A stretch of 64,000 bases of DNA from an uncultured Parvibacter sp. (GCA_910587945.1 CAJUNI010000003.1:25856-89855); one strand, 5' to 3'; shown: positions 25,064 through 33,808, counted from the stretch's first letter. Program-made: numbers and translations. The notes: generated by a model not told the origin, from the letters alone.

Positions 25064-25484
25064 CTACATAGATTCCAGCTTAATAGCACCCCCGATCATT
25101 GCCATGGCGCGTGCCATGGCATTTTTTTGCTGCTCAGTGGTGAGCTCCAACAGACGATAGTCCAGAACCACCACGTCCCCAGAATCGGCCACCAGCTGAG
25201 CGTAAAGACTCTGGTGGTTCCACGGTGACACCCACACCGACGGAAGCATGTCAGAGCGCACCATATCATCCGTGTAGATGCTCACATACGTGCCGCCCTC
25301 CACAGGTACACTTTCAACGACGAACGACAAGCCCCATTGGAAAGCACTACAGCGCAGGCACACACAGGTCTGTCGATCCTCCTCCGTGCACCCAAGACTG
25401 GCCGGCACGTCATCACAGTGGATTTTGATGTCCACTCCGCGACCGAGCACGTCGATGGCCATTCGTGCGATATGGGCCGCAGTC
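25064..25484 (-). pseudogene. 3' remnant of a gene cut by an IS200/IS605 tnpB fragment
   Basis: About 140 C-terminal residues remain (from ATAAHIARMAIDVLGRG to GGAIKLESM); they contain several Cys residues (CVCLRC) and no membrane segment. Upstream of about 25484 the frame stays open only by chance, because it is antisense to the tnpB fragment on the plus strand. An internal ATG at 25459 could still start a short product. The original function is not recognisable. Confidence 0.65.
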
Positions 25485-25730
25485 GCAACCTGACACTCGC
25501 AGATAGACGCATTGTCTGTCCTCGTTGCGGGTACACGGCTGATCGCGACGTTCACGCAGCACGTAACATGCTCGTGTTCGCACAGGATGCGAACAACATC
25601 AAAGTAGGGCAGGAACTGTCCGAATTCACGCTTATGGAGAGCGCTTTCCCTGCTCGTGATCGCAAGATCATGGGTAAATGGCGCTCGATGAAGCAAGAAG
25701 CCACGTTGCTTTAGCTGCGTGGTAGTTCAC
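25484..25730 (+). mobile_element. IS200/IS605-family tnpB 3' fragment with right end
   Basis: From about 25484 to the stop at 25714 the plus strand encodes the TnpB C-terminus: NLTLADRRIVCPRCGYTADR then DVHAARNM, which includes the second zinc-finger Cys pair and the last RuvC Asp. The first zinc-finger pair and everything before it are gone. The right end follows, with a hairpin CCACG (25701-25705) / CGTGG (25718-25722) and an end near TTCAC (25726-25730). A near-identical end occurs at 39262-39403. There is no transposase, so it cannot move by itself. Confidence 0.85.
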
Positions 25731-26290
25731 CGCACCAACTCTCCAATGGCCACGCCATCCGCGTTGTACACAACGTAGTGCTTATTCGGGTCCAGCTCGG
25801 CCACATCATCATGAGCATCGCACGAAATCGCACGCTTGCACCCACCTACCATACCGAGCGGTGTGCGCTTGGACTCAAGAGCTGCGATAGCCGCCTCCGC
25901 GAGCGACACGACACGCCAATTTGGACCATCTTCGACGGCGCACCAGGTGGCGCCAGCTTTGGCCATGGCCCGCACTGCATCATCAACGCGGTCCTTCTCG
26001 CTCATGAGCAGCGTGGACTTGGCCCTCTTGCGCGCCACATCTCCGCGCCCCAACAGCATATCTGTCTCGCGCGTCAGCGTCTTGATCATTGCCTCGCTGA
26101 TACCAACGAAGCCTTTATCATCTGCGTGGCTCAGATAATTGCGTACCGTGCGGCAGAACCGCAGACGTTCTGCCCGGATGTCGCCCTTCAGTGTTTCCTC
26201 ATACTCACGGCACTCCATACCGCACGCGCAGCGCACTGCAGCCTCGTAGCTGCGATATGCCTCCAGAAAACTTCGCGCTGTTACTGCCAT
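25727..26290 (-). CDS. CBS-like domain protein, 187 aa; stop codon lies in the IS end
   Basis: The start at 26290 (MAVTARSFLEAY) has GGGGAG about 8 nt upstream. The N-terminal half is helical with RNYLSHADD (about 53-61). The second half resembles a CBS module, with KSTLLMSEKDRVDDAVRAM followed by WCAVEDGPNWRVVSLAEAA (about 95-140). Such modules sense adenine nucleotides, but a single copy is weak evidence. Its TGA lies within the last bases of the IS right end, so the original C-terminus was probably replaced or clipped by the insertion. It starts 3 nt after the stop of the transporter gene. Confidence 0.65.
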   Translation of the reverse strand: MAVTARSFLEAYRSYEAAVRCACGMECREYEETLKGDIRAERLRFCRTVRNYLSHADDKGFVGISEAMIKTLTRETDMLLGRGDVARKRAKSTLLMSEKDRVDDAVRAMAKAGATWCAVEDGPNWRVVSLAEAAIAALESKRTPLGMVGGCKRAISCDAHDDVAELDPNKHYVVYNADGVAIGELVR

Positions 26291-26292
26291 CT

Positions 26293-27582
26293 CTACTCCC
26301 CTTTCGCCATACACGTGTCCATATCTGCTGGCGCCATGTCCGCTTCCCAACCGAACTGGCGATCCAGCTGTTTCACTTTATGATAATACCACAGGGCGCG
26401 GCCTGTCGTTTGGAAAAATCCCGTGCTGGCCATAACAAACACGCCCACCTCTGGTGGAGCCACCATGACCGCAAGCCACGGAACCACCACCCACGCCGGA
26501 CTTACCATGCAAATCCCCGCGAACACATCCCGTGTCCGCCCGCATATCGTAAGCCAATCCTGCATCTGCGTGCACACTGTCATCAAGACATAATTCGGGA
26601 TGTACACTGTGACCACCGCCATGGCGAGCCAGAAATCCGCCGACCCGCACGTGATCACCGCAAACAGATACGCAAATCCGATGCCGGCCAAACACGCCGT
26701 CGCGCTCGTGCTGCGCCTAAGTTCGCAGAGCTTCTCACGACCTGCCCGATACTGCGCCTCATCTCGTGCCCCGTCTGTAGGTAGCATGATCAGAAGCGTG
26801 TTGGAATAGGCCTCGTTGGCCAAATCAGACTCGATGACCGCATTCTGGCACACAATAAAGACTGCATAGTATTCAACCGGCAGAAAGCTCGCGAACATGC
26901 TCATGCACCCCGTGCCGCACCGCTTTACCACATCCGTGCCGCAAAGCGGCGCCCCGACCTTCCAACAAACAGCCCACACATCCCCACTGGGTACCCACGT
27001 GCCGCCCCACTCGATGCTTCGTGCCAGGTACACCGAACAGACCGCATAGGCCGCCAAAGTTGCGAACAGCACACATATCGGCTCTCTCACCAGCGCAAAC
27101 ATCGCCAGATTCGCTGAGATCGAGACAACGTAAAACATGATAAGCCCGCGGCGATAGGCCTTCAGTTTCTTCTGCAACCGCGTCACGTCGAACAGATACG
27201 TGCAAGCCGCATCGATCGGCGTGTAAACCACCCCGAGCCTGAACATGTCGGCCAACACTTGCCGCATCTCATCTGAGATGCCGAACAACTCCGCAATGCT
27301 CTCGGCTCCAAAGAACATCGCCAAACCGCACACAAGCCCGCAGACCACCTGCACACTGAACAGCCCGCGCTCGTTGACCCGTTTCACCACATAGGTCTTG
27401 AACCCCAAAGACCAAATGGCGATGACCAGCATCTCGACCGTGTAATAGGCCCCGATGATACCGATGGCCTCAAGCGAGATGTGGTTGCCAATGGCATCGT
27501 TGATCACATTGCCCACACCGAGCAACATAAAGCTGATCATCAGCGAGAAGAACGTCCGGGGCGCCGCGAAATACTTGCGCAT
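26293..27582 (-). CDS. MATE-like multidrug/flippase-type transporter
   Basis: The 429-aa protein has about 12 hydrophobic spans in two halves. It begins FFSLMISFMLLGVGNVINDAIG, with a TM2-3 loop FKTYVVKRVNERG, similar to MATE/MOP-superfamily exporters. The start at 27582 is placed by AAGGGG 8 nt upstream. Substrate cannot be read from sequence. It lies between the AT-hook-like protein (13 nt upstream) and the CBS-like protein (3 nt downstream), so all are probably co-transcribed with the MobC-like gene. Cargo rather than transfer function is likely. Confidence 0.65.
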   Translation of the reverse strand: MRKYFAAPRTFFSLMISFMLLGVGNVINDAIGNHISLEAIGIIGAYYTVEMLVIAIWSLGFKTYVVKRVNERGLFSVQVVCGLVCGLAMFFGAESIAELFGISDEMRQVLADMFRLGVVYTPIDAACTYLFDVTRLQKKLKAYRRGLIMFYVVSISANLAMFALVREPICVLFATLAAYAVCSVYLARSIEWGGTWVPSGDVWAVCWKVGAPLCGTDVVKRCGTGCMSMFASFLPVEYYAVFIVCQNAVIESDLANEAYSNTLLIMLPTDGARDEAQYRAGREKLCELRRSTSATACLAGIGFAYLFAVITCGSADFWLAMAVVTVYIPNYVLMTVCTQMQDWLTICGRTRDVFAGICMVSPAWVVVPWLAVMVAPPEVGVFVMASTGFFQTTGRALWYYHKVKQLDRQFGWEADMAPADMDTCMAKGE

Positions 27583-27594
27583 TGCGCCCACCCC

Positions 27595-28320
27595 TTAGGA
27601 TTTAGGTCGTCCCTCGTTGATGCGATCCTGACGGACTTTCTCTTTCGCCGTGTCCCGAATGCGCTGCCGCATGCGCTCCAAATCCGGCTCCTCGAAATCT
27701 ACCTGAGTCGGAGACGCAGGGGTGTTGCGACGGAAACCCAAACGATCGAACAGCATGAACGCATTACCGAGGGACACCTCTTCCAGAAGAGACGCAAAAT
27801 GCGCGTTCTGCTGCTCCAGATGCCGCATGCGGCTGTTAAGGGACACCAACCCCTCATCACTCTTCTTAAGCACGGAGACGGCTTCTCGTGCCCTCTCAGA
27901 CAGGTCATCACCGTCGTAACCCAGATTAAACGCGCAGAACGCTGCCATAGTGTCGGTCAAATTCAGAGGCGACGCCTCTTCAAGCCCTTGACCTAGAAAC
28001 ACAGGATGCGACTGGCGGATAGCCACGATGAGCCCGCTGGGCACATCACGCACCTGCTGCACGGCCCCTGAGCCCTTCGGGCGCCCACGGCGCCGCTTGC
28101 TGCTGTGCTCAGGCTCTTTCTCCTTAGCGTCCTCCGCCGTGCTCTGGTACTGCGCCCCGCGGTGAGGCGCCTCTACCGGCTCATGATCGAGTGCCGCCCG
28201 CGCCCGTGCGTCCTCCGCTGCAATGCGCTCGTTCTCCCGTGCCGCAATAAACTCCCGCTGGCTGCGCGCAGGATTTCCGCGCAACGCCGCATCGAAATCC
28301 GCTGTCAAATCCAAGCCCAT
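27595..28320 (-). CDS. Hypothetical protein with AT-hook-like motif, 241 aa
   Basis: The protein has a charged N-terminal third and a basic SSKRRRGRPKGSG motif (about 73-85), like an AT-hook that binds the minor groove. A helical C-terminal half follows with a heptad region (about 145-185: SLNSRMRHLEQQNAHFASLL). It starts 2 nt after the stop of the MobC-like gene, so it is probably a relaxosome accessory or nucleoid-type DNA-binding protein. I do not recognise the family. Confidence 0.75.
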   Translation of the reverse strand: MGLDLTADFDAALRGNPARSQREFIAARENERIAAEDARARAALDHEPVEAPHRGAQYQSTAEDAKEKEPEHSSKRRRGRPKGSGAVQQVRDVPSGLIVAIRQSHPVFLGQGLEEASPLNLTDTMAAFCAFNLGYDGDDLSERAREAVSVLKKSDEGLVSLNSRMRHLEQQNAHFASLLEEVSLGNAFMLFDRLGFRRNTPASPTQVDFEEPDLERMRQRIRDTAKEKVRQDRINEGRPKS

Positions 28321-28322
28321 GG

Positions 28323-28643
28323 CTACTCATCCCCTTCATCCAGCAGGTACGCATCCCCGCGCGTCAGACCCAACAGTGTGGTAAATCCGCTCTGAACCAC
28401 CTGCTCCAACGACCCCACGTTGCTTGACAACGTGGCCATAGCGTCGATAAGTTGGTTTAAGCGCTGCACCTCAAGCCGTGGCAGATCGTAATCGCCCACA
28501 GCCACCCGAATGGACAGCTCAATGGACTGCCGCAAGTATTCGCTGATAGTCAGATCCTCTTTTTTCGCCCAGTAGACCAAACGGTCGTACTCTTCCTGGG
28601 ACAGGACGAGATTCACCTGTTTCTTGTCTGTTCTCGATGCCAT
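28323..28643 (-). CDS. mobC: MobC-like relaxosome accessory protein (RHH-type)
   Basis: The 106-aa protein opens with a ribbon-helix-helix signature: KKQVNLVLSQEEYDRLVYWA, then KKEDLTISEYLRQSI. This is the usual N-terminus of MobC/NikA-type proteins, which bind oriT and help the relaxase. The start at 28643 has AAGGGG upstream. The 318-nt non-coding stretch just upstream is a natural oriT candidate. The relaxase gene itself is 19 kb away. The MobC identity is by fold and context. Confidence 0.7.
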   Translation of the reverse strand: MASRTDKKQVNLVLSQEEYDRLVYWAKKEDLTISEYLRQSIELSIRVAVGDYDLPRLEVQRLNQLIDAMATLSSNVGSLEQVVQSGFTTLLGLTRGDAYLLDEGDE

Positions 28644-28961
28644 AGCACACCCCTTAACCTTGTGCATTTCCCGTTGCACAACCAAGGAAAGAGACGCCGC
28701 CAGGAACGGGACGCCCTCGGGAAGTGCCGGCTTCAACCACCGGGCCGAGCAGGAATTGCCGCTCGACGGTTCCACGAAGGGGTGCGTGGTCGAACGCCCA
28801 TAAAACAGAGCCTGCCTGCAAACGGGAGAGGATTGCCGTCACAGGTGACCCCGTAACGCGCATCCTACCAACAAGGCAGCCGCCATGCGGCGCATCGACC
28901 CAGCTAACCGACAGGGAATCCCGTCCCCGCCGGCATCTCTCCACCTTGAAAATCTTCTCGC
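28644..28961. other. Candidate origin of transfer (oriT), non-coding 318 bp
   Basis: No credible gene is present between the MobC-like start and the sortase stop. The stretch is rich in inverted repeats: TTGTGCA (28660-28666)/TGCACAA (28675-28681), CCACG (28772-28776)/CGTGG (28785-28789) and GCCGC (28879-28883)/GCGGC (28887-28891). oriT usually lies next to mobC and has such repeats before the nick site. I cannot identify the nick. A -10-like TAGAAT at 28969-28964 (minus) may drive mobC through this region. Confidence 0.4.
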
Positions 28962-29996
28962 CTATTCTACCACACTCTCATCCGCGGGCACCTCGGCGCA
29001 GAGCACCAACGTGCGGGTCTGATTGAAGGGCCATGAGCAGCAAGCCAGCGTGAGCGTGCTGTCCGCCTGCTCGATAAGCTCCGCCGCATTGGGCGCCACC
29101 GCCGTGGCCTCACGGGCCACATCGGCCATCCACTGGCGCATGGCCTCCAGGCGCATCTGTTCGAGCACCTTCGCCTGCTCCTCCTCGTTGCACACAAACA
29201 CATTGTGCACATCCACGAGGGCCCCATCCTCGCCACGCACCTGTCCCGGCCCCGTGTATGCAACCAAAGGCTCGGACTCGATCCACTCCTCATCTTGCGT
29301 GGTGTCGTTCCACTTGCCCGCATTCGCGTTGGCCACAGCCCAGGCCGCACAACGTGCCTCGTAGTCGGCCTGATCAGGTGTAAAATCGAACTGCTGGATA
29401 GTCTGATAGGTCGGGTCTACCGCAAGCGCACACACCGGCACATACCGCTGCGAATGCGTGTCGCTCTCACCCTTCGGCGTGTAGTTCACTGCCTTGATCT
29501 CATCAAATGACGCCTGCTCATAAGCATCAGCTAGAGGACGGAACATACCTCCCGCTACCAGCGTGTGCCCGTAGATAATCTTATTCGGGCTGTCCCAATC
29601 GCTGCGATAGTCAAGAAACACCGTGGTATAAGAGTCATTGCCGTCCAGGTCGTGATAAAGATAGTACTCATTGTCCTCGCCTTGGACGATCGGATAGCTC
29701 ACATCCTTGCCTTCGACTTCAACCCATGCGCCATAACGCTCGTCCATATCCCCGCTCTTCAACGAAGAGACAGTCTTGGCTTCGTACTCGCTCTCATCCC
29801 ACTTCGGTGACTCGAACCCGAACCACCATACTGCGAACACCACTGCGGCGCCAATGACAGCGCACATGAGTGAGAGCATCACACGCCCAATCCTCCGTGC
29901 CGCTTTGCGGTGCCGACCAACCTGCTCGGGCTCGACCTCTTCGAGGGAACCCGTGGCGTACACATTGCCGCCCTTTTTCAAAATTTCCGATGCCAT
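28962..29996 (-). CDS. Class B sortase
   Basis: The 344-aa membrane-anchored transpeptidase has one N-terminal TM (about 38-59) and the sortase core. The substrate-facing strand is VSYPIVQGEDNEYYLYHDLD, the catalytic His is H144 (IIYGHTL), the Cys is C320 in TLACCSW and the Arg is R328 (NQTRTLVL). Spacing and the SYPIVQG/YYLYHD pattern fit class B sortases, which attach surface proteins to peptidoglycan or polymerise pilins. It lies downstream of an LPKTG-type protein and other surface genes, which are its probable substrates. Confidence 0.9.
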   Translation of the reverse strand: MASEILKKGGNVYATGSLEEVEPEQVGRHRKAARRIGRVMLSLMCAVIGAAVVFAVWWFGFESPKWDESEYEAKTVSSLKSGDMDERYGAWVEVEGKDVSYPIVQGEDNEYYLYHDLDGNDSYTTVFLDYRSDWDSPNKIIYGHTLVAGGMFRPLADAYEQASFDEIKAVNYTPKGESDTHSQRYVPVCALAVDPTYQTIQQFDFTPDQADYEARCAAWAVANANAGKWNDTTQDEEWIESEPLVAYTGPGQVRGEDGALVDVHNVFVCNEEEQAKVLEQMRLEAMRQWMADVAREATAVAPNAAELIEQADSTLTLACCSWPFNQTRTLVLCAEVPADESVVE

Positions 29997-30030
29997 ATCC
30001 CGATTACCCCTTAATCCAACTTCCCATTTG

Positions 30031-30075
30031 CAGTGAAAAGGGCCGGAAACGCCGTATGAGCGACGCTGCCGGCCC
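30031..30075 (-). terminator. Terminator after the LPKTG protein gene
   Basis: On the minus strand GGGCCGG...CCGGCCC (30075-30069 and 30046-30040) is followed by TTTTCACTG. It separates the surface protein gene at 30107 from the sortase gene at 29996. Confidence 0.7.
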
Positions 30076-30106
30076 TCTAAGGCCTGATAACGGTTAAATC
30101 GCTATC

Positions 30107-31744
30107 CTACCCCTTGAAACGTCCCGAAAGCCCGTTAGAGGGCGCCTCGTAGGCCAGTTTTCCATTCATGCGGCGATAGATGGCAAAGCCAATGCCGCCG
30201 CAAGCAGCGAGTGCCGCCAGAATGACCGCAGCCACACCCGTCTTGGGGAGAACCTCCTTGACGAACTTCTCCGTCTCTTCAGCCTGCTTCTGCTCGACCT
30301 CCTTCTTCTCCTCTTCCTTCTGGACGATCTCATCGATGATAGGCTCATCTGCCTTCGCCTGGGCGACCGACGTGAAGCTCACGGCCTGATTCGGATCCCA
30401 AATCTCATTGTGGGCAGCAATAAGATTGAGTCCGCCATTGGGAACCACGGCCATCTCATCGTCCACGTTCGGCGCGTAGGTGGCCAGGAAATTCTGCTTC
30501 ACACGATTGGTACCCGCCTCAAGAGCTGACTTCATCTCATCGGACATCTCATCTTCAGCGATCGTGATAGCCTCAGCACCCGTGCCCTGTGGGTCATCGG
30601 GCGTCAGCGTCACCGTGATCTTGTCATCTTCCCCGACAACAACCGAGGTGACCGTGTAGGCAACCCCATCGATAATGGCAGTATCGCCAGGAAGCACATT
30701 GCCGTCATAACGCTCGATCGTGTAAACGTTCTCAGCAGACTCAGCCTTTGGCTCAGCCTCATCACCCTCGCTCACAGCCTCGATAACCTTAGCCGGCACC
30801 AGATCGTTATACCAGACTACAGAACCCACGGGTAGCTTCTGATTGACTCCCATCTCGCGGGTCGGCTCATCCTCGGGCCACGCTGCCTGGCCTGCAGCCA
30901 CAAATGCGGACTCGCCGTCGGGCACAAAACCGTTCTCACCAGCCTGCACCAGATGCTCGTAGGCCACCAAAGTCCATCCATACAGACCCGTGCAGTCCAG
31001 ATCGTCGAAAGTCACATCCACATAGCCCGACTCGGTGCGTGGCGCAAACGACGCCATGCCCGTCACAGCGCCATCCCAGATGCCGAGCTCACCAGCCTCG
31101 ACCGTACGGCCCGTATCAGTAGGCGCAGTCTTTCCGTCCCACACCATAGGCGCCTCGAACACATGCCCGTTCTCATCAGCGAACTCCACAACCCCGTCGT
31201 GGATGCCGAGCAGCGTGCCCATATCCTTGAACTCGGCCTTGGCCGCATCGGTGCCGCCATCAGATGTAAACTCGACGCCCACCAGCTGGCGCAGATGAAT
31301 GGTCCCGATCACATGGTACGGTGCATTACGATTCAGGTTCTCATAGAACACACGGTCGGACAGGACGGTGGCGCCATCATCAGCGACCTTGAGAACCGAC
31401 CCCATGTCGCCTGCAGCATAGTCACCGGACCAACGCGAGGTACCATCGGTGTTGCCTACCATGGAGTACCACTTACCACCCTCGGCAGTGCCCTCCACGT
31501 TCACATCGAACGGATCGCCCGTCTCACCGGACTCCTCGTCGGTAAGTCCCATGTGCACATAGCCGTTCCAGCCGATATGACTGCCATTCTGAGTGAATGC
31601 TGCACGAATGGTCGGATCCTTAGCTTCGGACTCGCCCTCCGTGCCCTCCTCATCTGCATAGGCCAAACTGGGTACTGCGAGCATGGCTGCAAGGCCAAAT
31701 GCAACCGCTCCCCGTACTGTTCGATTCATCTTGGAAAACACCAT
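30107..31744 (-). CDS. Secreted LPKTG-anchored surface protein, 545 aa
   Basis: The N-terminal signal peptide (about 8-30, ending SLAYA-DEE) is followed by a long beta-rich region. A charged helical spacer (about 465-495, KEEEKKEVEQKQAEETEKF) then leads to the sorting signal LPKTG (about 499-503) with a hydrophobic span and IYRR. About 20 residues follow the basic stop-transfer, longer than usual. A region with ESGYVDVTFDDLD and LYGWTLVAYEHL resembles the T-Q ester/VaFE-type repeats of the giant adhesins nearby. It is a likely substrate of the adjacent sortase. Confidence 0.85.
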   Translation of the reverse strand: MVFSKMNRTVRGAVAFGLAAMLAVPSLAYADEEGTEGESEAKDPTIRAAFTQNGSHIGWNGYVHMGLTDEESGETGDPFDVNVEGTAEGGKWYSMVGNTDGTSRWSGDYAAGDMGSVLKVADDGATVLSDRVFYENLNRNAPYHVIGTIHLRQLVGVEFTSDGGTDAAKAEFKDMGTLLGIHDGVVEFADENGHVFEAPMVWDGKTAPTDTGRTVEAGELGIWDGAVTGMASFAPRTESGYVDVTFDDLDCTGLYGWTLVAYEHLVQAGENGFVPDGESAFVAAGQAAWPEDEPTREMGVNQKLPVGSVVWYNDLVPAKVIEAVSEGDEAEPKAESAENVYTIERYDGNVLPGDTAIIDGVAYTVTSVVVGEDDKITVTLTPDDPQGTGAEAITIAEDEMSDEMKSALEAGTNRVKQNFLATYAPNVDDEMAVVPNGGLNLIAAHNEIWDPNQAVSFTSVAQAKADEPIIDEIVQKEEEKKEVEQKQAEETEKFVKEVLPKTGVAAVILAALAACGGIGFAIYRRMNGKLAYEAPSNGLSGRFKG

Positions 31745-31806
31745 AGAGATCTCTCCCCTTTCCCTGCGAGAACGCTCTCCCCGCGATCATCGTTTGCTCG
31801 AAAGTA

Positions 31807-32601
31807 TCAAGATTGTACCACACCGATACGCCTCATGACACCAGCTTCATCATCCAAAACGGACGGCACCGCGTCCCATTCGAAGAACCAATCGGCCCCG
31901 CCCACAGCATACGTTCCGTCAATCATGTACGGCTTCCCGTCAATGGCGACCACGCACACGGCATGCGTTCCCGCGTCCGCTGTAGCAGCCACCGCGTTGA
32001 TGCCGAGACGCTGGCACACATCAGCGGCGGCGCGAGCCCAGCCCACACAGTTGGCGCGACCTTCTGACACCGCCTGCCAAGGTGTTGAGTCATCCTCATA
32101 GTCGGTGTCCGCATAGGCGCCACCTGCGAAGAGCCGAGAAAGCGCCATCACCATCGCACACCGGTCGCAATCCGCAGTTGCTGCCGCAGCCACGAATCCG
32201 TCCATGGCAACCTCGTAAGCACCCTTATCGGACCCCTCAACGCGTGCCAGATCGATCCGTACCATGTTCTCATCGGGATGGTACTTCCCCGACTCGGCGC
32301 TATAGCTCACATCGAATGTATCCGCAGGCATCATCATGGCACTTAAGTGCCACCCATCCAACGCCTCCTTACCGTCCATATCATAGAACTCGATGGCATC
32401 ATGGCCAGCTTCAACTGCGTCAGCCACTTCAACCACCATATCGGGCACCGCCATCGTGAGCGCATCTGTTCGGTGCGCCGAATGCACCACATACGCGCTG
32501 TCTACCACTTCGGTGCGCAAGGCAGCACTGACACCGATGCACAAAGACGCCGCACCCAAACAGAGGCAAAGTACAGCACCCAAAACCCCTTTGACCCTCA
32601 T
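31807..32601 (-). CDS. Secreted transglutaminase/papain-like protein, 264 aa
   Basis: The start at 32601 (MRVKGVLGAVLCL) has GGGG 6 nt upstream and gives a signal peptide or anchor (about 5-27). The C-terminal half has the transglutaminase-like triad in order: Cys in GRANCVGWARAAADVC, His in DAGTHAVCVV and Asp in MIDGTYA. This fold cleaves or cross-links peptides and often works on surface or wall proteins. It is transcribed between the anchored zinc-ribbon protein and the LPKTG protein, so action on adhesins or pili is a reasonable inference. The substrate is not known. Confidence 0.8.
   Translation of the reverse strand: MRVKGVLGAVLCLCLGAASLCIGVSAALRTEVVDSAYVVHSAHRTDALTMAVPDMVVEVADAVEAGHDAIEFYDMDGKEALDGWHLSAMMMPADTFDVSYSAESGKYHPDENMVRIDLARVEGSDKGAYEVAMDGFVAAAATADCDRCAMVMALSRLFAGGAYADTDYEDDSTPWQAVSEGRANCVGWARAAADVCQRLGINAVAATADAGTHAVCVVAIDGKPYMIDGTYAVGGADWFFEWDAVPSVLDDEAGVMRRIGVVQS
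31812..31820 (-). promoter_or_regulatory. Extended -10 promoter for the LPKTG protein gene
   Basis: TGGTACAAT on the minus strand lies 70 nt upstream of the 31744 start and within the last codons of the transglutaminase-like gene. GGGGAG precedes the 31744 ATG by about 9 nt. Confidence 0.45.
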
Positions 32602-32611
32602 CACAACCCCA

Positions 32612-32659
32612 TTCCAAGAAAAGACCCCCGGATGCACCCTCCCAGTGCATCCAGGGGTC
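32612..32659 (-). terminator. Terminator after the zinc-ribbon coiled-coil gene
   Basis: A long stem (GACCCC at 32623-32628 and GGGGTC at 32654-32659, plus inner GGATGCAC/GTGCATCC) is followed on the minus strand by TTTTCTTGG. It lies between stop 32686 and start 32601. Confidence 0.9.
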
Positions 32660-32685
32660 TCCCGTCAACCCTGTCCTTTAGATCC

Positions 32686-33675
32686 TTAACCCTGGCTCTT
32701 CATAGAATCGTCCAGCGGCTTCACCTCACCGCAGGTGGTGCAGACCATGTGGTCGGCCACATTCTCAACCCAAGCCTCGGCATCCACCACAGTCTCGACC
32801 CAAGCCTCAGTGACCAGGACCTTCTCAGTCAGCGGAACGTTACGAGAATAACCCGAATGACCAGTCTCGGCAATATGCTGAGCGGCCTTGCCGTCGATAA
32901 CCTCACCGCACTCGTTGCAGATGGAATGCTCGGTGGTGACATCCTTATACACTGCCGGGTGATCCACCGTGTGGCTCACCTCATCATGGTTGATGGTCTT
33001 CATCACGATGGTCCAATCATGAGTGTGGGCGGATTTGATCGCGTCCAGTTCGGCATCACGTTCGGCCACATCGGCCTCGTACTGGGCCTGAGCCTCGGCA
33101 GCAGCAGCATCAGCCGCAGCCTTATCTTCAGCAGCCTTGGCATCGCGCTCAGCTAGATCCTGGCTGTACTTGTCACCCGTGTCAGCCAGATCCTTCTGAT
33201 ACTGCTGGGTCGCCGCATCGCGATCGGCACGGGCCGCACTCTCGCTTGCATTGGCTGCATTGATAGCGAACAGACCCACGATAACCAGAACCACAACCAC
33301 AGCGATGGCGATAAATGCGATGCGGTACTTGTCGCGAATGTGGCGCTCATCATCCTTCATAATCTGCGCCTCAGGCACGTCCACCTTCACATCCACCACA
33401 GGCGCCGGAATGTTGATGGCAGGAGGGTTCACATTTACCGTCGCCGGCTGCACGGCCCCATAAACCGTATCAGACGGCTCGAAGGCCTGATCCATCTCCT
33501 CATCGGTCGGCTCATCCATGTGAAACTCCATGACCTCGGTCTCGCCGTCAACAGAGAAAGTCTCCCCGACAATATCAGGCTCGGGCGGCACCGGATTGGG
33601 CTTGAGCTCCTTGGTAGCCTCGGCCCCATCGAGGGGAACAGCATCCCGGATAGAATCGTCATTCAGCTTTGCCAT
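32686..33675 (-). CDS. Anchored coiled-coil protein with extracytoplasmic zinc ribbon
   Basis: The start at 33675 (MAKLNDDSIRD) is used because the upstream frame lacks a good site. The N-terminal about 110 residues are acidic and probably cytoplasmic. One TM (about 119-139, IAFIAIAVVVVLVIVGLFAI) leads to an Ala-rich coiled coil (about 145-205). The C-terminal domain has two Cys pairs (SICNECGEV, MVCTTCGEV) with many His (HTHDW, HDEVSHTVDH), a likely zinc-binding head outside the membrane. That combination is unusual. It is surrounded by surface-protein genes. I do not recognise the family. Confidence 0.75.
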   Translation of the reverse strand: MAKLNDDSIRDAVPLDGAEATKELKPNPVPPEPDIVGETFSVDGETEVMEFHMDEPTDEEMDQAFEPSDTVYGAVQPATVNVNPPAINIPAPVVDVKVDVPEAQIMKDDERHIRDKYRIAFIAIAVVVVLVIVGLFAINAANASESAARADRDAATQQYQKDLADTGDKYSQDLAERDAKAAEDKAAADAAAAEAQAQYEADVAERDAELDAIKSAHTHDWTIVMKTINHDEVSHTVDHPAVYKDVTTEHSICNECGEVIDGKAAQHIAETGHSGYSRNVPLTEKVLVTEAWVETVVDAEAWVENVADHMVCTTCGEVKPLDDSMKSQG

Positions 33676-33737
33676 AATCTTAACCCCTTGTTCTCTCTCG
33701 TTTATGGCACATCCAGTGCCGCAGATACACAATGCGC

Positions 33738-33789
33738 ATTATACGCGAAAAATCTTCGAAGAAGGAGCGGGGACATGGGACCCCGCTCC
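33738..33789 (-). promoter_or_regulatory. Terminator of the large adhesin gene, then promoter for the next gene
   Basis: On the minus strand GGAGCGGGG (33789-33781 side) and CCCCGCTCC (33772-33764 side) form a 9-bp stem followed by TTCTTC and later ATTTTT, ending the 33809-38974 transcript. TATAAT (33743-33738) then lies 63 nt upstream of the 33675 start. Confidence 0.65.
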
Positions 33790-33808
33790 CCTCCGGCCGT
33801 TAAAGGCT

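Noticed and set aside
25337-25484. 5' part of the plus-strand open frame that ends in tnpB sequence
   Set aside because: Only from about 25484 does it resemble TnpB; the earlier part is antisense to the truncated minus-strand gene.
28654-28944. Open frames across the candidate oriT
   Set aside because: No ribosome sites, skewed composition, and a high density of inverted repeats argue for non-coding DNA.
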